Source: Longitalea luteola (GTDB taxonomy: Bacteria; Bacteroidota; Bacteroidia; Chitinophagales; Chitinophagaceae). From it: DNA of 64,000 bases. The stretch is taken from positions 340,896-404,895 of the forward strand of contig NZ_JAFIQX010000006.1 in assembly GCF_017356035.1 (NCBI RefSeq), read 5' to 3'. The notes beneath the pieces are model-generated. The model saw only the letters and a program-made list of their open reading frames with translations. It did no database searches and was not told the DNA's origin. The stretch's first letter is position 1. Each line of letters opens with the position of its first letter. Made by a program: the position numbers and the translations under genes. Of the stretch, positions 26,001 to 34,663 are shown piece after piece.

Positions 26001-27141
26001 CGGTGCCAATCCAGATCTTTCCGTCCCGGTCTTCAAAAAAACATTTGACATCGTTATAGCTCAGGCTGTTTGGATGGAATTCTTTTTGAAATAGTCCGAA
26101 GTTTTGCTGTTTTGGAACATACAGGTTAACGCCGCCGCGATGTGTACCTATCCAGAGGTTTCCCTGCCGGTCTTCCAAAAGTGCCGAAACCGTACGTTGA
26201 GAGAGGGTGGCCGGGTTCGCCGGCTCGTTTTGAAAGCGCTGAAAAGTTCCGTCATTTAAAAGCAGGTTCAACCCACCGTTGACGGTGCCCACCCAAAGGT
26301 TGCCATGTTTATCTATTTCGATACTTCTTACCAGGTTGCTGCCGAGGCTCGACGGATCTTTATCGATGTGGTAATAATGTTGCCAGAGTTCTTTTTGCGA
26401 ATGATATGCATACAGCCCATCATCAACCGTACCTAACCACAGTGTAGCGCCATCGCCGGAATGGATGACCCGGATACCCTTCGGTAATGTGCCACCATGG
26501 TAGGTGTTCAGGGAAACAAGGGACCTTGTTTTGTTATCAAGATAAAAAAGGCCTTTTTCCGAACCAGCCCATATCCTGCCCGACGAATCCTGGTACATGC
26601 AATTCAACTGGTTTTCCGGCGCTGTATGGATTTCCTTTGCATACACCCGTAAAAAAGACTTTGTCTCCGGCTGATAAAGGTTCAAACCGCTCCAGGTGCC
26701 GATCCATAACTCGCCGGTTTTGCTCTCACAAATACTGGTGATGAGATTATGGCTGATGCTGGATAAGTTCCCGGGCCTGGATTTAAAACGGGTGAACCGA
26801 CCGGTTTTCGGATCGAAGCGGTTAAGGCCGTTACTGGTTCCTACCCAGATAACGCCCGATTTATCCTGACTGATACAACGCACATAATTGTCACTGATAC
26901 TGTTGGTGTCTGAGGAATTGTAGCGGTAAACTACCATATGGTTCCCATCGAACCGGTTCAACCCGTCGCGGGTGCCGAACCAAAGGAATCCCCGGTCGTC
27001 CTGGAAAATACATTCAATGGTGCTGTTCGAAAGCCCCTGTTCACCCGAAATGTGTTTAAAGCGAAGGTTGGTGAATTGCGGCAAACAAACGGCCGGCCAA
27101 AAAGCCAGGACAAACATCCAAAAAACAAAATGGCAACGCAT
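23026..27141 (-). CDS. Hybrid two-component system sensor/regulator (HTCS) of the galactan locus
   Basis: This is 1371 residues from ATG at 27141 (MRCHFVFWMFVLAFWPAVCLP, a signal peptide); the open frame continues to 27243 through a long inverted repeat, which makes that extension unlikely. Order: periplasmic sensor of ~14 beta-propeller blades (repeated DRxGxLWIGTxxGGLN units), a Y_Y_Y domain (LSYTQSTFSFDFAALNF), one membrane span (WWFKTLIAAILLAAAAAYLFL), and a histidine kinase with phospho-acceptor His in SHEFRTPLSLILGPL (codon 24610-24612). Next come an ATPase domain (VSDNGTGI, GSGIGLAFVRSL), a receiver domain with Asp in IISDVMMPVMNG (codon 23632-23634), and an AraC-type DNA-binding domain. 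HTCS proteins bind an oligosaccharide in the periplasm and activate the neighbouring SusC operon. It is divergent from the SusC at 27364. Confidence 0.96.
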   Translation of the reverse strand: MRCHFVFWMFVLAFWPAVCLPQFTNLRFKHISGEQGLSNSTIECIFQDDRGFLWFGTRDGLNRFDGNHMVVYRYNSSDTNSISDNYVRCISQDKSGVIWVGTSNGLNRFDPKTGRFTRFKSRPGNLSSISHNLITSICESKTGELWIGTWSGLNLYQPETKSFLRVYAKEIHTAPENQLNCMYQDSSGRIWAGSEKGLFYLDNKTRSLVSLNTYHGGTLPKGIRVIHSGDGATLWLGTVDDGLYAYHSQKELWQHYYHIDKDPSSLGSNLVRSIEIDKHGNLWVGTVNGGLNLLLNDGTFQRFQNEPANPATLSQRTVSALLEDRQGNLWIGTHRGGVNLYVPKQQNFGLFQKEFHPNSLSYNDVKCFFEDRDGKIWIGTDCGGLNAFDPGSKRFVHYRYNPFNAKSLGSDAVLHVSEDSYGNLWVSTWGGGLNLFNRKSGTFSRFLHNPAEPGSISSNYVQQVFEDDQRRLWVATYYGGLNLFDRKTQTFKRVESDDQHLTHPMGNNFVSICQDKKGNLWFGTDDGGLNCLEQQTQKFVNYFINEEKMPDLRVLFVDSKGRLWAGHAGLYLFNEEKRSFALFTGQAGLSNEFIKGICEDNDGYFWIATSNGLTRFHPEKKSIKKFNTADGLQGLEFEANAYLRTRSGQLLFGGVNGFNMFDPGDIQPDPFVPPVYITGFQISNEKITPANNPSLLANDISYTKKIKLSYTQSTFSFDFAALNFSVPENNQYAYRLLGLNDEWNYAGNEHKATYTNLPPGSYTFEVKASNDDGVWNEVPTAIRVIVTPPFWNTWWFKTLIAAILLAAAAAYLFLKRRLELQKLEETKRIEMHRMQLQFFTNISHEFRTPLSLILGPLEILQKEEPASRFQHHYQTMHRNASRLLGLVNELMDFRKAESGVLKLKVMPGSLEIFLEEIADEFTGLAEAKNIDFSVHVPDKLPQLWFDRQVLEKILMNLISNAFKYTANGGTITVKATKTLHELTPSFENELILKNNYHGKEYIFIQVSDNGTGISRDSIKHLFERYYKITDSHLGSGIGLAFVRSLTFLHKGSISVYSERHKGTEFIVALPVSENDYTIDEKWMQNKKEPVVNIESLDYKYEGPFLTQPEERKKEKGTQQVKHLLIVDDNEELRQFLKETLSAEFFVWEAEDGHTGFLMAREKTPDLIISDVMMPVMNGTEFCKKIKEDEQTKHIPFIMLTAKAAIRSNIEGVESGADFYFSKPLNTELMLLTIRNIFNHHQIIKDHCSKDLHHETKALVHAAKDKDFIDQLLSVVEEQLSNPELDVEYICRQMGMSRTKLHQMIKNVTGQAISDFVRTVRLRKAIQIMTEEDVLITEVMYRVGMQTQSYFTKAFKKEFGKTPSQYLQELRK

Positions 27142-27166
27142 GTATAAAGCAAGTTTAAGATAGCAC

Positions 27167-27199
27167 AGCCGTGCCATGGTTTGGAACCGTGGCACGGCT
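27167..27199. promoter_or_regulatory. Long near-perfect inverted repeat upstream of the HTCS gene
   Basis: AGCCGTGCCATGGTT (27167-27181) and AACCGTGGCACGGCT (27185-27199) pair over 15 bp with a single A/G mismatch and a 3-nt loop. It lies 26 bp before the preferred HTCS start (27141) in the 222-bp divergent region shared with SusC. No T-run follows on either side, so a terminator is unlikely. It could be an operator or a hairpin in the HTCS leader mRNA. The rest of the divergent region has only a weak -7-like TATATTTA (27343-27350) before SusC. Confidence 0.6.
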
Positions 27200-27363
27200 C
27201 GTATAACTGCTAAAATAGCTTCAAAAGCGATAGCAGCGGTCAAACAACCGCGAATTTGAACACCAGGACCAAAGGAATGAACAGGACGACAAGTCTTTGG
27301 CGGCCTTCCAATGTAGTTTAGTCCGTCTGATTCAGTCTCTTCTATATTTATAAAACTGCCAAA

Positions 27364-30300
27364 ATGAAAAACAAACGACTGCTTCGCTTTTCGCTTTTTT
27401 GTATGGTTTTAATGACCGGTATAAGCACCTATGCACAGAAGGCCATAACCGGAAAAGTAAAGGATGCCGCAAACCAACCTTTAACTAATGTTACCGTAAG
27501 CGTGAAAGACCGCCCGACGGCAACGACGAAAACCAATGAAAACGGGGATTTTACAATATCTGCCTCCCCGGGTGAAACACTTCAATTTACTTCAGTTGGA
27601 TTTCTGGCCAGGGAATTGAAACTGGGCAATGACGGCGCCCTTACAGTTGTTTTGAACACAAATCCCGCCAGTATGGATGAGGTAGTGGTAATAGGTTATG
27701 GCAACACTTCGCGCCGGAACCTTACCACCGCCGTTTCTAAAATTGACCCCAAAGGCGTACCACAGGCTGCGAATAACTCGGTGACCCAACTCATATTTGG
27801 CCGGGCGCCGGGCACCGTGGCAGTACAAAACAGCGCTGAACCCGGCGGAAATATTGATGTATCCATCCGCGGCAGGGGTAACCCGCTCGTTGTAGTAGAT
27901 GGTGTGCTGCTGCCGTTTTCGGGCCTGGAACCGGGCAGCGGTAACCGCACCATGAATGGCAACGTAAACCGCGGTGGTTTTGCCGGCATCAACCCGAATG
28001 ACATTGAATCCATTGAATTCCTGAAAGACGCCAGCGCTTCCATTTACGGTGTGAATGCAGAAAATGGGGTGATGATCATCACTACCAAAAAAGGCCGTGG
28101 CCGCAAAACCAGTGTGAGCTATGACGGCAGCCGGTCGGTAGTTAAGAATATGGATTATTTCCAGCCGCTGAACGCCACTGAATACATGAATTATTACAAT
28201 CAGCTAACGCTCGACAAGTATTTGTTTGATAATAAAATGGCGCCCTTTGGAACGACGCCGGTCAATCTTACCAATTATTATAACAGTCCTACCATAAAGC
28301 CTTTCACCGAAGACCAGATCAACAACGCCGGCGCAGGCACCGATTGGCTGGGTCATGTGTTGCGGGACGGCAGCATCGACAATCACAATATCAGCATCAG
28401 TGGGGCTACCGACAAAGTGAATTACTATTTTTCCGGCGGCTTTTTCAATCAAAAAGGCACGGTTCATAACTCCGGAATGAAACGTTATACCGGCCGTATG
28501 AACCTTACATTTAATCTGACTTCTTTTCTGTCTTTAACTGCCAATGTGAATTATGGCCGTAACGATTACCAGAATTCACAGGCCGGGGCGCAGACTGCCA
28601 GCGTCGGCCCCGAGGGCTTTGGTGCCGTGCAGGCGGCAATCGCTTACCCCGCCTATTTACCTGTATATGAACCGGGCACCAGTAAATACACCCAGTTCCG
28701 CATTATCGGTAACCCGCTTTCCCTAATGAACATTAGCGACAAAACAAATAATACCAGCCTGTTTGCCAGCTTTTCGGCCGACATCAAATTGATCCCAAAG
28801 CTGTTGACCGCCCGGCTGCTGTATGGTAATAATACCGAAAATGCCGAACGTAACTTTTTTATTCCTTCCACCACCTATTTCGATCAGTTGAATCGTTCAC
28901 GCGGTGCATTGTCCACTTCCAAACGGCAGAACCAGACGCTGGAGGCGACCGTTTCGTATAAACAGCGGCTGCTGAACGCCGTTAATGTGGATGCAATGGT
29001 TGGTATGGGACAATACCCGACGGCCAGTTTCGGTTTTACTGCCACCGGCGCCGATATGATGGATGCGATCGGCACCGATGCATTGGGTACGGCATCGCTT
29101 GGTTCCCAAACTGTTTCTTCCTCCCGGAACGAGACCAAATTACGGTCCTACTTTGCCAGAACTTCTTTTGACGTTCTGGACCGTTATATGCTATCGCTTT
29201 CTTTCCGCTACGACGGCTATAGCCAGTTCTTCCCGCAAAACAAATACGCTGCTTTCCCCAGCGCCTCGCTCGGTTGGAAAATTTCAAACGAGTCTTTCTT
29301 TGAAAACATAAAGTTTATCAATCTGCTGAAATTGCGGGCCAGTATCGGCGTTACCGGAAGTGCCGGTTCGCAGGCTTATGGCACCTTCAGTCCCGACGGC
29401 TATGTAGTTACCTTCAACAATGGTGCAGTGGCTTATGTGCCTTATTACTTAACCCAGTTGGATAATCCGGATCTGCAATGGCCCAGAACGGTAAACAAAA
29501 ACCTTGGGGTTGATTTCAGCTTTTTAGGCGAACGCATTACCGGGTCCTTCGATGTTTTTCGCGATGACCTTACCCGTTTGATCACGAACGTGAACACCCC
29601 CATGTTGTCACAAATTTCCACGGCACCGGTAAACAGCGGCCACCGCGTACGTCAGGGATGGGAGTTGGGCATCAACACCGTCAACGTTCGCAAAGCCTCT
29701 TTTGAGTGGACAAGCCTTATCACCCTTTCGCGCACCACGTTACGGTGGGAAGAACGTTTTGTAAATACGTTCCTGCGAGGCTGGCAAAGCGAAAAGGACC
29801 TCGTTAATTCCTATTATGTTTATAAAACTGATGGTATTCTTGACGGGGTGAAAGCCATCCCTGAATCGCAACCGGCCAGCGCCCGCCAGCCAGGTACACC
29901 GATCTTTGTGGACCGCAACGACGATAAAAAATTAGATACGGCTGATGTATACCGAATCGACCCTGACCCAAAGCTGGCCATTGGTTTTGGCAATACCTTC
30001 CGGTATAAGGGATTTGACCTCGGTTTGATGTTTTACGGGCAGATAGGCGGAAAAGCCACCACGCCGGCTGCTGCCTGGAGCAATGCCGTGGATTTTGTTG
30101 TAGGCAGTCAGAATGGTGTTCGGGAACTGAATGAAGTGTGGGCAACCTCCAATCCCACCGGCTCCCGCCCGGGTGTGGCGTATAACGAAAGCGCATTGGG
30201 TTTACCGGTAGGTACCGATATCGGCTTGCAAAAAACCGATTTCTTACGCTGCCGGAACATTACCCTGGGTTACACCTTTAACTCAGGCAAACTCACCCGC

Positions 30301-30462
30301 TATATTTCGAATTTGCGCTTGTATGCAGACGTACAAAATGCATTTATTATCACCAATTTCAAATATGTAGACCCGGAAGTAACCGTTGCCAGTGTAAAGG
30401 GCGGCCCTGCGCCGTATCCTATGGCAAGAACCTGTTCCCTTGGTGTAAGAGCAAATTTCTAA
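27364..30462 (+). CDS. SusC-type TonB-dependent transporter of the predicted galactan locus
   Basis: This is a 1032-residue full-length SusC. A signal peptide (FCMVLMTGISTYAQ) is followed by the carboxypeptidase-like domain (KAITGKVKDAANQPLTNVTVSVKD), then MDEVVVIGYGNTSRRNLTTAV, and a plug with LIFGRAPGTVAVQ, VSIRGRGNPLVVVDGVLLPF, DIESIEFLKDASASIYG and ENGVMIITTKKG. The barrel ends in CSLGVRANF. It is the first gene of the + strand operon facing the HTCS, and a SusD gene follows after 22 bp. In characterised galactan loci of Bacteroides the equivalent pair imports galacto-oligosaccharides; that substrate is inferred here from the downstream GH53 domain. Confidence 0.95.
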   Translation: MKNKRLLRFSLFCMVLMTGISTYAQKAITGKVKDAANQPLTNVTVSVKDRPTATTKTNENGDFTISASPGETLQFTSVGFLARELKLGNDGALTVVLNTNPASMDEVVVIGYGNTSRRNLTTAVSKIDPKGVPQAANNSVTQLIFGRAPGTVAVQNSAEPGGNIDVSIRGRGNPLVVVDGVLLPFSGLEPGSGNRTMNGNVNRGGFAGINPNDIESIEFLKDASASIYGVNAENGVMIITTKKGRGRKTSVSYDGSRSVVKNMDYFQPLNATEYMNYYNQLTLDKYLFDNKMAPFGTTPVNLTNYYNSPTIKPFTEDQINNAGAGTDWLGHVLRDGSIDNHNISISGATDKVNYYFSGGFFNQKGTVHNSGMKRYTGRMNLTFNLTSFLSLTANVNYGRNDYQNSQAGAQTASVGPEGFGAVQAAIAYPAYLPVYEPGTSKYTQFRIIGNPLSLMNISDKTNNTSLFASFSADIKLIPKLLTARLLYGNNTENAERNFFIPSTTYFDQLNRSRGALSTSKRQNQTLEATVSYKQRLLNAVNVDAMVGMGQYPTASFGFTATGADMMDAIGTDALGTASLGSQTVSSSRNETKLRSYFARTSFDVLDRYMLSLSFRYDGYSQFFPQNKYAAFPSASLGWKISNESFFENIKFINLLKLRASIGVTGSAGSQAYGTFSPDGYVVTFNNGAVAYVPYYLTQLDNPDLQWPRTVNKNLGVDFSFLGERITGSFDVFRDDLTRLITNVNTPMLSQISTAPVNSGHRVRQGWELGINTVNVRKASFEWTSLITLSRTTLRWEERFVNTFLRGWQSEKDLVNSYYVYKTDGILDGVKAIPESQPASARQPGTPIFVDRNDDKKLDTADVYRIDPDPKLAIGFGNTFRYKGFDLGLMFYGQIGGKATTPAAAWSNAVDFVVGSQNGVRELNEVWATSNPTGSRPGVAYNESALGLPVGTDIGLQKTDFLRCRNITLGYTFNSGKLTRYISNLRLYADVQNAFIITNFKYVDPEVTVASVKGGPAPYPMARTCSLGVRANF

Positions 30463-30484
30463 CGAACGCTTAAACTTTTTATAA

Positions 30485-32008
30485 ATGAACAAATTATTAG
30501 TGCTTCTCACACTGGCTGCTGTTGCCATTGGCGCCGGTTGTAAAAAAGGACTCGACCGAACTTCATTTGGCGTGCTTTCTCCCGTGAATTTTCCAAAAAC
30601 AGAGGCAGAATTTGAGACCTATGCACTGGAGGTGTATAAACCTTTTGGTTCTAAATGGTCGTATAGCGATGGAGGTAACCAGTACCTGTGGCATGGCATG
30701 GAATGGAGCAACACATTTATTAATGATCTTCCTTCCGACCTCATCGCATCTTTCCCTGAGTGGGGCGGGTATTGGACAGAAATGAGCGCCGCTAATTTTC
30801 TGCCGCGCATTAATCATGGCACCAATGGTCATTTTCAAAAAACAAGGTTTATCACCCGTATCACCAAGATCATCGCCGACCTGGAGAATGCTTCCATTTC
30901 CGACGCAAAGAAAAAACAATTAGTGACAGAGGCGCGCATGGCAAGAGGCTGGTTGATGTATTATTTGTATACGCTATACGGAACGGTGCCGGTAATATTG
31001 GATGCTTCAAAGATCGGAACCGAAGCGGAAGCGGATCTTACCCGGCCCGATAAAGCCACCTTCGTGGCGGCTGCAGCAGAAGACCTGCGCTATGCAGCGG
31101 ATAACCTGGTAAAAACGCCGGCGGAATATGGCCGCTTCAACAAGGGCATTGCCCTCGGCGTGCTGATGCGGCTGTATCTGTTTGATAAAAATTATCAAAA
31201 AGCGGAAGCCGTGGGCAGGGAGATCATGGCCATGGGTTATAATCTCATTCCCAACTACCAGGACCTGTTCAGGGTGGCCACCGAGAAAAACAATGAGACC
31301 ATCTGGGCTGTTTCGGTTGACCCGGCGGGAGATGGCTCCGGAGCAAAAGGCAATTTTAATGCCTGGGGCTTTTATACCTATCCGTCCGACTATCCGGGTT
31401 TGTTATCTACCGGCCCCAGAAAAGGCGGTTATTCAAATCCCTCATCGTTTACTGCTACCTGGGGTTTTTATGATTCATTCGATCCTTTGGATAAACGAAG
31501 AGCGCTACTTATCACTACTTACAATGCCGTCAATAGCGCCGGTAATCCAACCGGGGTAGTAAAAACAAGGGCCAGCCTGCGCGGGCCGGTAATAGCCAAA
31601 TACCCCGATGATGATGCCACGGCTTTTCAGGGCAACGACATTCCCGTTCTCCGTTATGCAGATGTATTGTTAATGATGGCGGAAGCCATTAATGGACATG
31701 CAGGACCGACCAGCGAAGCTATTGGTTTTGTGAACGAGGTAAGAGCCAGGGCTGGTGTAGGCGATCTGCCGCCTGCCGGCACGGCCACAAAAGAAGCCTT
31801 CGCTTCGTCCATTTTACAGGAAAGAGCCTGGGAGCTGTACTTCGAAGGATTCCGCCGTATCGACCTTATGCGTTTCGGTAAATGGAACGAATATTTACAA
31901 GCCGCCGGCAAAACACCGAACCCCATCGGGGCCAATGGTTATTTTCCTATCCCACAATATGTGTTGAGCGCCGGCAATGGAAAAATTCAGCAGAACGACG
32001 GCTATTAA
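30485..32008 (+). CDS. RagB/SusD family glycan-binding lipoprotein of the predicted galactan locus
   Basis: This 507-residue protein has a lipoprotein signal (LLTLAAVAIGAGC, then KKGLDRTSFG). SusD features: EARMARGWLMYYLYTLYGTVPVI, GIALGVLMRLYLFDKNYQKAEAVGREIM, the late VLRYADVLLMMAEAINGHAG, and QERAWELYFEGFRRIDLMRFGKW. It sits 22 bp after SusC. It is predicted to be anchored on the outer-membrane surface and to act as the lid of the SusC channel, with a preference for beta-1,4-galactan fragments inferred from locus context. It differs clearly from the SusD proteins of the first locus. Confidence 0.94.
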   Translation: MNKLLVLLTLAAVAIGAGCKKGLDRTSFGVLSPVNFPKTEAEFETYALEVYKPFGSKWSYSDGGNQYLWHGMEWSNTFINDLPSDLIASFPEWGGYWTEMSAANFLPRINHGTNGHFQKTRFITRITKIIADLENASISDAKKKQLVTEARMARGWLMYYLYTLYGTVPVILDASKIGTEAEADLTRPDKATFVAAAAEDLRYAADNLVKTPAEYGRFNKGIALGVLMRLYLFDKNYQKAEAVGREIMAMGYNLIPNYQDLFRVATEKNNETIWAVSVDPAGDGSGAKGNFNAWGFYTYPSDYPGLLSTGPRKGGYSNPSSFTATWGFYDSFDPLDKRRALLITTYNAVNSAGNPTGVVKTRASLRGPVIAKYPDDDATAFQGNDIPVLRYADVLLMMAEAINGHAGPTSEAIGFVNEVRARAGVGDLPPAGTATKEAFASSILQERAWELYFEGFRRIDLMRFGKWNEYLQAAGKTPNPIGANGYFPIPQYVLSAGNGKIQQNDGY

Positions 32009-32079
32009 ATCCTGGTAGCATAAGATGTAATATTTTTAGATGAACAATTATGACCAATCGCTAAAGGCAGAAAACGAAA

Positions 32080-34656
32080 ATGAAATTGAAAAAGGTATTG
32101 TTACCGGCACTTTTGATACTTTCAGGTTGTACATGGAGTTATGCCCAAAGAGCTACAAAGAACAATCTTGTTTATGTAGACAACAAAGGAGTGATTCGCT
32201 ATACCAAAGGCGGGGCGGAAGCGGCTTTTTTTGGCGTTAATTATACCGTTCCCTTTGCATATGGGTACCGTTCGGTTAAAGCATTGAACCTGGATCTTAA
32301 GAAGGAAATAGACAAAGACGTTTATCATTTTGCCCGCCTTGGCATAGATGCATTCCGGGTACATGTATGGGACGTGGAAATTTCCGATTCGGCAGGTAAT
32401 CTGCTGCAAAACGAACACCTGGAGCTGTTTGATTACCTGTTGGCCGCATTGAAAAAGCGGGGCATTAAAACCATCATCACGCCCATAGCTTATTGGGGCA
32501 ATGGTTATCCGGAACGCGATGAACCCACACCCGGTTTTTCTGCCAAATGGGGAAAGGCAAGGGCCAATATAAACGACAGCGCTATCCGGGCGCAGGAAAA
32601 TTATCTGCAGCAATTCTTCAGGCATGTAAATCCTTATACGAACAGCACCTGCCAGGGCGACCCGGATGTCATTGCAGTAGAGATCAACAACGAGCCCATC
32701 CATAGCGGACCAAAGGAAGGCGTTACCAGCTATATCAACCGCATGGTGTCGGCCATCAAAAGCACCGGTTTCACCAAACCGCTGTTTTACAATATCAGCC
32801 AGAACACTTCCTATGCAAGTGCTGTGGCTGCTGCCAGTGTAAATGGCTTTAGTATGCAATGGTATCCCAGCGGCCTGGTTGCCAATCGCGAAGTGAAAGG
32901 CAATTTTTTGCCGAATGTGGATGTATATGCTATTCCGTTTGATACCATCCCGGCTTACCGTAACAAAGCACGGATAGTATATGAATTTGACCCTGCCGAC
33001 ATTTTGCAGTCGAACATGCTTCCGGCCATGGCCCGCAGTTTTAAAACGGCCGGTTTTCAATGGGCTACACAGTTTGCCTACGATCCGCTGGCGACGGCCT
33101 ATGGTAATACCGAATATCAAACCCATTATCTCAACCTGGCGTATACGCCCGGTAAAGCGGTGAGTTTACTCATTGCATCAAAGGTGTTCCATCGCGTTCC
33201 GCGGCTAAAAACCTTTAGTACCTACCCGGCTGACAGCAGCTTCGATGTGTTCCGCGTAAGCTACAAAAACGATCTGAGCGAAATGAATAGCGGAGATGAA
33301 TTTTATTACTCCAACAACACATCAACCATGCCCGCTTCGGCGGCAGCTTTGCAGCACATTGCCGGCGTAGGCAGCTCGCCGGTAGTGCAATACGGCGGCA
33401 GTGGCGCTTATTTTCTCGATAAACTGGAAGACGGTATCTGGCGGCTTGAGGTAATGCCCGATGCCATACATATCCGTGATCCTTTTGAAAGGGCCTCACC
33501 CCAAAAAGAGGTCACCCGTATTGAATGGAACCGGCATGCCATGCAGTTTGTTATCCCCGATCTGGGCGAGGATTTTACATTGCAGCCGCTGAATGAAGGG
33601 AACGATTTTGAGGTGACTGTGAACTCCAACCGTTTTCTTATTGAACCGGGCGCTTACCTCGTAACCCGAAAGGGAAAAACCGCTGGTAAGTGGAATGGCG
33701 GTGCCCGTACCGGATATCTTATGCTTAACGAATTTGCCGCGCCGGCAATACGGGATACAACTCCGCTACTAACATATCAGCCGGTTACAGATGCAGTAGC
33801 CGGCAGGCCGTTGTACCTGCACCTGCAGGCCGTGGGTTTGGACTCTGCCGACCAGATATCGTTTCAACTGCCTGGTTTTGGCCGGGGCGGCGCAAGACCC
33901 TTACGCTTTCAACGAACGCAAGGGCATACTTACACGTTAGAACTACCTGCCGGGCTGCTGATACCCGGCGTCATCAACTACCGGATCGTAATTCAAAAAG
34001 GAAAGGACTATTATGTTTATCCCGGTAATGTAAAAGGTGATCCTTTGGCCTGGGATTATTACAATACTGCAACGTATGAACTAACGGTTCATCCCGAAGA
34101 AAATGCGATCTCCCTGTTCCATGCAGCTACCGATAAACAACCGGTGACGTATGCCGCATCCCGCAAGGGCAATGAAAGCAGGCTGCTTCCCGCAGAACGG
34201 CCCCGCAGTTTTGTATTTCGCATGGCCAGTGAACTAACGGCCAACCAGGTGTTTGGCTTTCAAAGCTATGTAAAAGATAAACTGGCAACCCGTCGCTTAG
34301 AACCGGGCGCAATGCAAACCATTGTGCTGAGGGCGCGTACCACAAATGCACAACCGCTAACTGCTAAGCTCATCCTCATCACAAAAGATGCGGTTCCCTT
34401 TTCAGCAACCATTTCCCTGCCTACATCACTGCAGGATGTGGAGATACCACTGAGCCGTCTGCAACAGGACTCGATGCTTTTGCTGCCAAGACCATATCCC
34501 GGCTTTATGCCGCTTTGGTTTTCACCCGCAGGCCGGCATTCGTTTTCAATTGCGGAAGTGGAAAAATTGCAGGTAATCCTATATGCAGATCCCGGTCCTG
34601 CTGAAATTATAAAACCTTATTCGATGGAAATTGAATCCATCTGGATTAAAAAATAA
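32080..34656 (+). CDS. Clan GH-A glycoside hydrolase, possibly GH147-type exo-beta-galactosidase
   Basis: This is an 858-residue exported protein. The N-terminus has a lipobox (LLILSGC, Cys17) and, alternatively, a signal peptidase I site after YAQ. The N-terminal ~400 residues form a TIM-barrel of GH5/clan A style: FGVNYTVPFAYGYR, DVYHFARLGIDAFRVHVWD, TIITPIAYWGNGYPE. The putative acid/base is Glu205 (EINNEP) and the putative nucleophile Glu302 (RIVYEFDPAD). The remaining ~450 residues are beta-rich with no motif I can name. Context (SusC/SusD before, GH2-GH53 after, HTCS divergent) suggests an exo-acting beta-1,4-galactosidase; GH147 of Bacteroides galactan loci is the best guess, but GH5 or a new subfamily is possible. 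Such proteins are often left as membrane or secreted protein in databases. Confidence 0.78.
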   Translation: MKLKKVLLPALLILSGCTWSYAQRATKNNLVYVDNKGVIRYTKGGAEAAFFGVNYTVPFAYGYRSVKALNLDLKKEIDKDVYHFARLGIDAFRVHVWDVEISDSAGNLLQNEHLELFDYLLAALKKRGIKTIITPIAYWGNGYPERDEPTPGFSAKWGKARANINDSAIRAQENYLQQFFRHVNPYTNSTCQGDPDVIAVEINNEPIHSGPKEGVTSYINRMVSAIKSTGFTKPLFYNISQNTSYASAVAAASVNGFSMQWYPSGLVANREVKGNFLPNVDVYAIPFDTIPAYRNKARIVYEFDPADILQSNMLPAMARSFKTAGFQWATQFAYDPLATAYGNTEYQTHYLNLAYTPGKAVSLLIASKVFHRVPRLKTFSTYPADSSFDVFRVSYKNDLSEMNSGDEFYYSNNTSTMPASAAALQHIAGVGSSPVVQYGGSGAYFLDKLEDGIWRLEVMPDAIHIRDPFERASPQKEVTRIEWNRHAMQFVIPDLGEDFTLQPLNEGNDFEVTVNSNRFLIEPGAYLVTRKGKTAGKWNGGARTGYLMLNEFAAPAIRDTTPLLTYQPVTDAVAGRPLYLHLQAVGLDSADQISFQLPGFGRGGARPLRFQRTQGHTYTLELPAGLLIPGVINYRIVIQKGKDYYVYPGNVKGDPLAWDYYNTATYELTVHPEENAISLFHAATDKQPVTYAASRKGNESRLLPAERPRSFVFRMASELTANQVFGFQSYVKDKLATRRLEPGAMQTIVLRARTTNAQPLTAKLILITKDAVPFSATISLPTSLQDVEIPLSRLQQDSMLLLPRPYPGFMPLWFSPAGRHSFSIAEVEKLQVILYADPGPAEIIKPYSMEIESIWIKK

Positions 34657-34663
34657 GTGTGGC

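Noticed and set aside
27167..27199. The HTCS upstream dyad as a rho-independent terminator.
   Set aside because: No T-run follows on either strand and the genes on both sides diverge from it, so no transcript needs to end there.
32122..33126. A 334-codon minus-strand open frame over the clan GH-A hydrolase.
   Set aside because: It is the shadow of a gene with clear catalytic motifs; its composition is atypical and it has no start context.
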